A stretch of DNA of 64,000 nucleotides from the NCBI GenBank assembly GCA_965220665.1, contig CBDCQQ010000004.1:124001-188000 (forward strand). Direction: 5' to 3'. The notes under the pieces are model-generated. The model made no database searches and was not told the DNA's origin. It worked only from the letters and a program-made list of their open reading frames with translations. The position numbers and the translations under genes are program-made. Source of the DNA: JAJDZL01 sp965220665 (GTDB lineage: Bacteria > Pseudomonadota > Gammaproteobacteria > Arenicellales > JAJDZL01). This document shows, piece after piece, positions 61,315-64,000 of this stretch (position 1 is its first letter; the number at the start of each line of letters is the position of its first letter).

Positions 61315-62106
61315 GTGGTAGCTTTCGTCGATATTAATGATGTTGCACTTCGATATACGGGAAGAGCTGGCAGCCAAGATACATTAGCCGTTGAACACCT
61401 TAATTTAAATGTCGACCGCGGCGACTTCGTCGCCGTAGTCGGTCCATCAGGGTGTGGCAAATCAACTCTAATGAAACTCGCCACCGGATTGCACTTTCCG
61501 AGTGCAGGAGTGGTTCGCCTTGATGGCAAGGTAGTTAATGGGCCAGTATCGATTGCAGGCATGGCATTTCAGAACCCTGTCATGCTGCCCTGGCGGTCGA
61601 CGCGGGACAATGTCCTGTTACCTATGGAAGTTGTCGACCCTCACCGCAGGCAAATTAGGACGAATCGCACCAAGTACAAACTGCAGGCGGATGAAATATT
61701 GGCATCTGTTGGATTGGAGGGTGCGGGTAATCAGTATCCCTGGCAACTGTCTGGTGGAATGCAACAAAGAGCCTCACTGTGCCGGGCTCTCATTCATGAC
61801 CCGGAACTTTTACTGCTGGATGAGCCGTTTGCAGCACTTGATGCGTTTACTCGAGAGGAGTTGTGGTGCGTAATCAGAGACTTGCATCAGGAAAAGCAGT
61901 TCACCTGCATTCTTGTCACCCATGATCTAAGAGAAGCGGTATTTCTAGCGGATACTGTTCATGTAATGAGTGCGCGTCCCGGCCAGATCATTGTCAGTCG
62001 CACCATTCCCATTCCCCGACCCCGTCCCATAGAGATAACCTACGAAACTGAGTTTGCTGAATTAACTCATGAGCTGCGCGGCCACATTGCAGAAGCCCGA
62101 GGATAG
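61315..62106 (+). CDS. ABC transporter ATPase (SsuB/TauB type)
   Basis: Cytoplasmic motor of 263 residues. Walker A VGPSGCGKSTL, Q-loop MAFQNPVMLPWRSTRDNVLLP, signature LSGGMQQRASLCRAL, Walker B ELLLLDEPFAALD and switch LVTHDLREAVFLADTV are complete. This form, with PWRST after the Q-loop, is typical of nitrate/sulfonate/taurine importers. The start is GTG at 61315. It is tightly packed with its neighbours on both sides. Confidence 0.92.
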   Translation: MVAFVDINDVALRYTGRAGSQDTLAVEHLNLNVDRGDFVAVVGPSGCGKSTLMKLATGLHFPSAGVVRLDGKVVNGPVSIAGMAFQNPVMLPWRSTRDNVLLPMEVVDPHRRQIRTNRTKYKLQADEILASVGLEGAGNQYPWQLSGGMQQRASLCRALIHDPELLLLDEPFAALDAFTREELWCVIRDLHQEKQFTCILVTHDLREAVFLADTVHVMSARPGQIIVSRTIPIPRPRPIEITYETEFAELTHELRGHIAEARG

Positions 62107-62111
62107 CCATC

Positions 62112-62900
62112 ATGCAAACTAAGTCTGCTGGTTTTGCGAAATTCGACTGGGTTAAAGCCTCACCCTGGCTTTGTACCTTTGGTCTGTTTGTGATTTGGGA
62201 GGCTAGCGTTTGGATGTTCAGCATTCCATATTACATTTTGCCGGCACCAACCCAAATCGGATACGCCATGTATGAGTTTGCTGGCGCACTATGGTTCAAT
62301 TCAATTCAGACACTCTGGACTACTTTGCTGGGCTTTGCAATGGCCATCGTATTTGGTCTTTTGCTTGGGTTGTTCATTGGCTGGGACAAGCGAATTTATG
62401 CGGGACTTTACCCACTGATGATTGGATTCAACTCGATCCCAAAAATTGCTGTTGTGCCAATATTGGTACTATGGTTTGGTGCAGGATGGCTTCCAGCGGT
62501 GCTCACTGCCTTTCTGATTTCATTTTTCCCCATTGTTGTCAATGTTGCAACAGGTCTTGCGACCATTGAACCTGAAATGGAAGATGTATTGCGTGCACTG
62601 GGAGCGAAGAAACTTGATGTGATGGTGAAAGTTGGAATTCCCCGGTCCCTACCCTATTTCTTTGGCGCACTAAAAGTCGCAATCACTCTTGCTTTTATTG
62701 GGTCAGTACTCTCTGAAACCATTGCGGCAAATTCAGGCATTGGACACATGATGCTGACAGCCCAGGCAAATTTTGAAGTTCCATTAGTTTTCGCATGTCT
62801 GATTGCGCTGGCAGTTGAAGGAATAGGCATGTATGCAATTATGGCTGGTCTGGAACAGCGTATGACCGGCTGGGCTCATCGATCTGGATTCAATCGATAA
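62112..62900 (+). CDS. ABC transporter permease (SsuC/TauC type)
   Basis: Inner-membrane channel subunit of 262 residues with about six helices. The EAA loop is RALGAKKLDVMVKVGIPRSLPYFFGALKVAI (about 159-189). FNSIPKIAVVPILVLWFGAG is the conserved segment of this subfamily. Third gene of the importer. No catabolic gene follows to reveal the substrate. Confidence 0.91.
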   Translation: MQTKSAGFAKFDWVKASPWLCTFGLFVIWEASVWMFSIPYYILPAPTQIGYAMYEFAGALWFNSIQTLWTTLLGFAMAIVFGLLLGLFIGWDKRIYAGLYPLMIGFNSIPKIAVVPILVLWFGAGWLPAVLTAFLISFFPIVVNVATGLATIEPEMEDVLRALGAKKLDVMVKVGIPRSLPYFFGALKVAITLAFIGSVLSETIAANSGIGHMMLTAQANFEVPLVFACLIALAVEGIGMYAIMAGLEQRMTGWAHRSGFNR

Positions 62901-63426
62901 AGCTGAGATTTCGATTCCGTTTAGGAGTTCTCTGAGTTCAGTCTAGTCGGGGTTGTCGACCACAACGCCTCAATCGGAGAAGGCTCGGTTGGAGGTGAGG
63001 ATCATGGCATATGAAAGTTCGTTTGTAGTCAATGGCGGAGAGGGAGGGATTCGAACCCCCGGGAGGTTGCCCCCCAACGGTTTTCAAGACCGCCGCTTTC
63101 GTCCACTCAGCCACCTCTCCAAACCTGAATATGAATATTGCGAGATTCGAATGAAACTCGCAATGACTGCAATGCGCTGCAGATAAATCTACATCAAGTT
63201 GACGGGATGCAATTAGACCCTTTTGACTGCTGGACTCCCACTGTGAAACAATTCCGATGCCTTTTCAAACCAAGCAGGATCTGCTGCCGACTATATCTGC
63301 TGCAGTTGAAATATTATGATTCATCTCCATATTTTCATAAGAACAGTTTCAACAGTTGATTGAACTTTCTATTCACTACGAATAAAATAGTAACCATTAT
63401 CTGTACATCTGTGAGGAAATTGTCTC
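62901..63426. other. Intergenic region containing tRNA-Ser
   Basis: About 525 bases holding tRNA-Ser on the minus strand (separate entry) and the start region of the YccA-type gene on the plus strand. Nothing else supportable was seen. Reading frames crossing the tRNA are not genes. Confidence 0.5.
63033..63120 (-). tRNA. serT: tRNA-Ser (anticodon TGA)
   Basis: An 88-base class II cloverleaf with acceptor GGAGAGG/CCTCTCC, long variable arm GTTGGGGGGCAACCTCCC, T-arm GGGGGTTCGAATCCC and encoded CCA. The anticodon loop GTCTTGAAAAC gives TGA. Divergent from the YccA-like gene, as serT and yccA adjoin in E. coli. Confidence 0.95.
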
Positions 63427-64000
63427 ATGAGGCTAAACACCCAAGTATTATCACGCCCCTCGTCTAGTATCGAAGTCAACCGTGTTTTGAGAAACACGTA
63501 CATTCTGCTGTCAATGACACTTTTGTTCTGCGCTTTGGTTGCAGGCCTCTCAGTGGTATTCAACTGGCCTTATCCAGGACTGCTCCTGACTTTAGCTGGA
63601 TATTTTGGATTGTTGTTTCTCACCTCAGCATTTAGAAATTCAGCTTTGGGATTAGTGTTTGTCTTCGCCCTGACAGGGTTCATGGGTCTGACACTTGGTC
63701 CGATCATCGGTTATTACCTGACCGTTATCCCTAATGGTGACCAAGTTGTAATGACTGCTTTCGGTGGTACCGGTTTGATCTTTTTTGGTCTGTCCGCGTA
63801 TGCGCTGACAACAAGAAAGAATTTCGCTTTCCTAGGTGGGATGCTGTTTGCAGGAATTCTGACTGCGTTCGTTTTGTCTCTGGTAGCTATATTCTTTAGC
63901 TTACCGATTCTGTCGATTGCTGTGTCCGGAATGTTTATTCTGCTTATGTCAGGATTGATTCTGTACCAAACAAGTGCAATCATTCATGGTGGCGAAACGA
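63427..64000 (+). CDS. Bax inhibitor-1/YccA family membrane protein (3' truncated)
   Basis: The visible 191 codons run off the window. MRLNTQVLSRPSSSIEVNRVLRNTYILLSMTL starts it, and six to seven hydrophobic segments follow. LGLVFVFALTGFMGLTLGPIIGYYL matches the family, as does FFGLSAYALTTRKNFAFLGGMLFAGI. E. coli YccA interacts with FtsH and modulates degradation of membrane proteins. Adjacent tRNA-Ser(TGA) repeats the E. coli yccA-serT neighbourhood. The frame is open at the window end. Confidence 0.9.
   Translation, partial: MRLNTQVLSRPSSSIEVNRVLRNTYILLSMTLLFCALVAGLSVVFNWPYPGLLLTLAGYFGLLFLTSAFRNSALGLVFVFALTGFMGLTLGPIIGYYLTVIPNGDQVVMTAFGGTGLIFFGLSAYALTTRKNFAFLGGMLFAGILTAFVLSLVAIFFSLPILSIAVSGMFILLMSGLILYQTSAIIHGGET

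Noticed and set aside
1..64000. CRISPR arrays, toxin-antitoxin pairs, prophage or integron structures
   Set aside because: None seen: no regularly spaced repeats, no integrase or phage structural genes, and every sizeable block has an ordinary metabolic or housekeeping explanation.

Overview
The window reads as chromosomal DNA of a free-living, probably marine, gammaproteobacterium. It carries lipid A and KDO genes (lpxK, kdsB), the Lol system and an L32-PlsX-Fab cluster in the gammaproteobacterial order. It also has uvrC-pgsA-tRNA(Gly)-tRNA(Cys)-tRNA(Leu) as in Escherichia coli, and tRNA-Ser(TGA) beside a YccA-type gene, again as in E. coli. No rRNA, CRISPR array, prophage or plasmid backbone was seen. 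The one clear mobile element is an IS256-family insertion at 48.4-49.8 kb, visibly GC-richer than its surroundings. Organism assignment is inference from gene order and content.

Layout: (1) 0-5 kb: 3' end of a PolB-like exonuclease gene, a short-tailed RNase E, and divergently rluC plus a Rieske protein, then maf. (2) 5.4-13.7 kb: rpmF-plsX-fabH-fabG-acpP-fabF-mltG-tmk-holB-tatD, with fabD missing from its usual place. (3) 13.8-16.5 kb: a membrane-anchored cupin-like protein, a bactofilin and a methyltransferase-like protein around a long AT-rich spacer. (4) 16.5-22.1 kb, minus strand: suyA-suyB-hpsN-SDR-zinc ADH-comC-like, a compact operon that looks like a pathway from the organosulfonate 2,3-dihydroxypropane-1-sulfonate (DHPS) via sulfolactate to pyruvate and sulfite. 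(5) 22-27 kb: a phosphoribosyltransferase, a LOG protein, three tRNAs, pgsA, uvrC and efp. (6) 27-32 kb, minus: fdhD-lpxK-kdsB-LMW phosphatase-L,D-transpeptidase-nagZ, an envelope operon led by the formate dehydrogenase sulfurtransferase.

(7) 32-43.4 kb, plus: a full membrane-bound, Tat-exported formate dehydrogenase locus. It runs DUF3305, DUF3306, polyferredoxin, TorD-like chaperone, small Tat protein, alpha (Cys, not Sec), beta, small lipoprotein and cytochrome b gamma. It is followed after a strong terminator by an uncharacterised protein, an exported ankyrin protein and an exported Rieske-like protein with an altered cluster-ligand motif. (8) 43.4-48 kb, minus: prfB (with its programmed +1 frameshift), lysS, a LolC/E protein and lolD. 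(9) 48.4-49.8 kb: IS256-type element with 30-bp perfect inverted repeats and a 9-bp target duplication. (10) 50-57 kb: a tripartite tricarboxylate transporter (tctCBA order), a periplasmic-binding-fold protein and an 806-residue PHP-type hydrolase, probably uptake and processing of an unknown organic acid. (11) 57-60 kb: pntAB transhydrogenase. (12) 60-63 kb: a nitrate/sulfonate/taurine-type ABC importer preceded by a strong palindrome. (13) tRNA-Ser and the 5' part of a Bax-inhibitor-1/YccA gene at the right edge.

Together the accessory genes describe a heterotroph that gains energy from formate and carbon or energy from an algal sulfonate and carboxylic acids. I found no clearly new defence or mobile system. 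The most unusual items are the Rieske-like protein with Arg replacing a ligand His, the TTT/PHP locus, and several strong unexplained dyads in regulatory regions.
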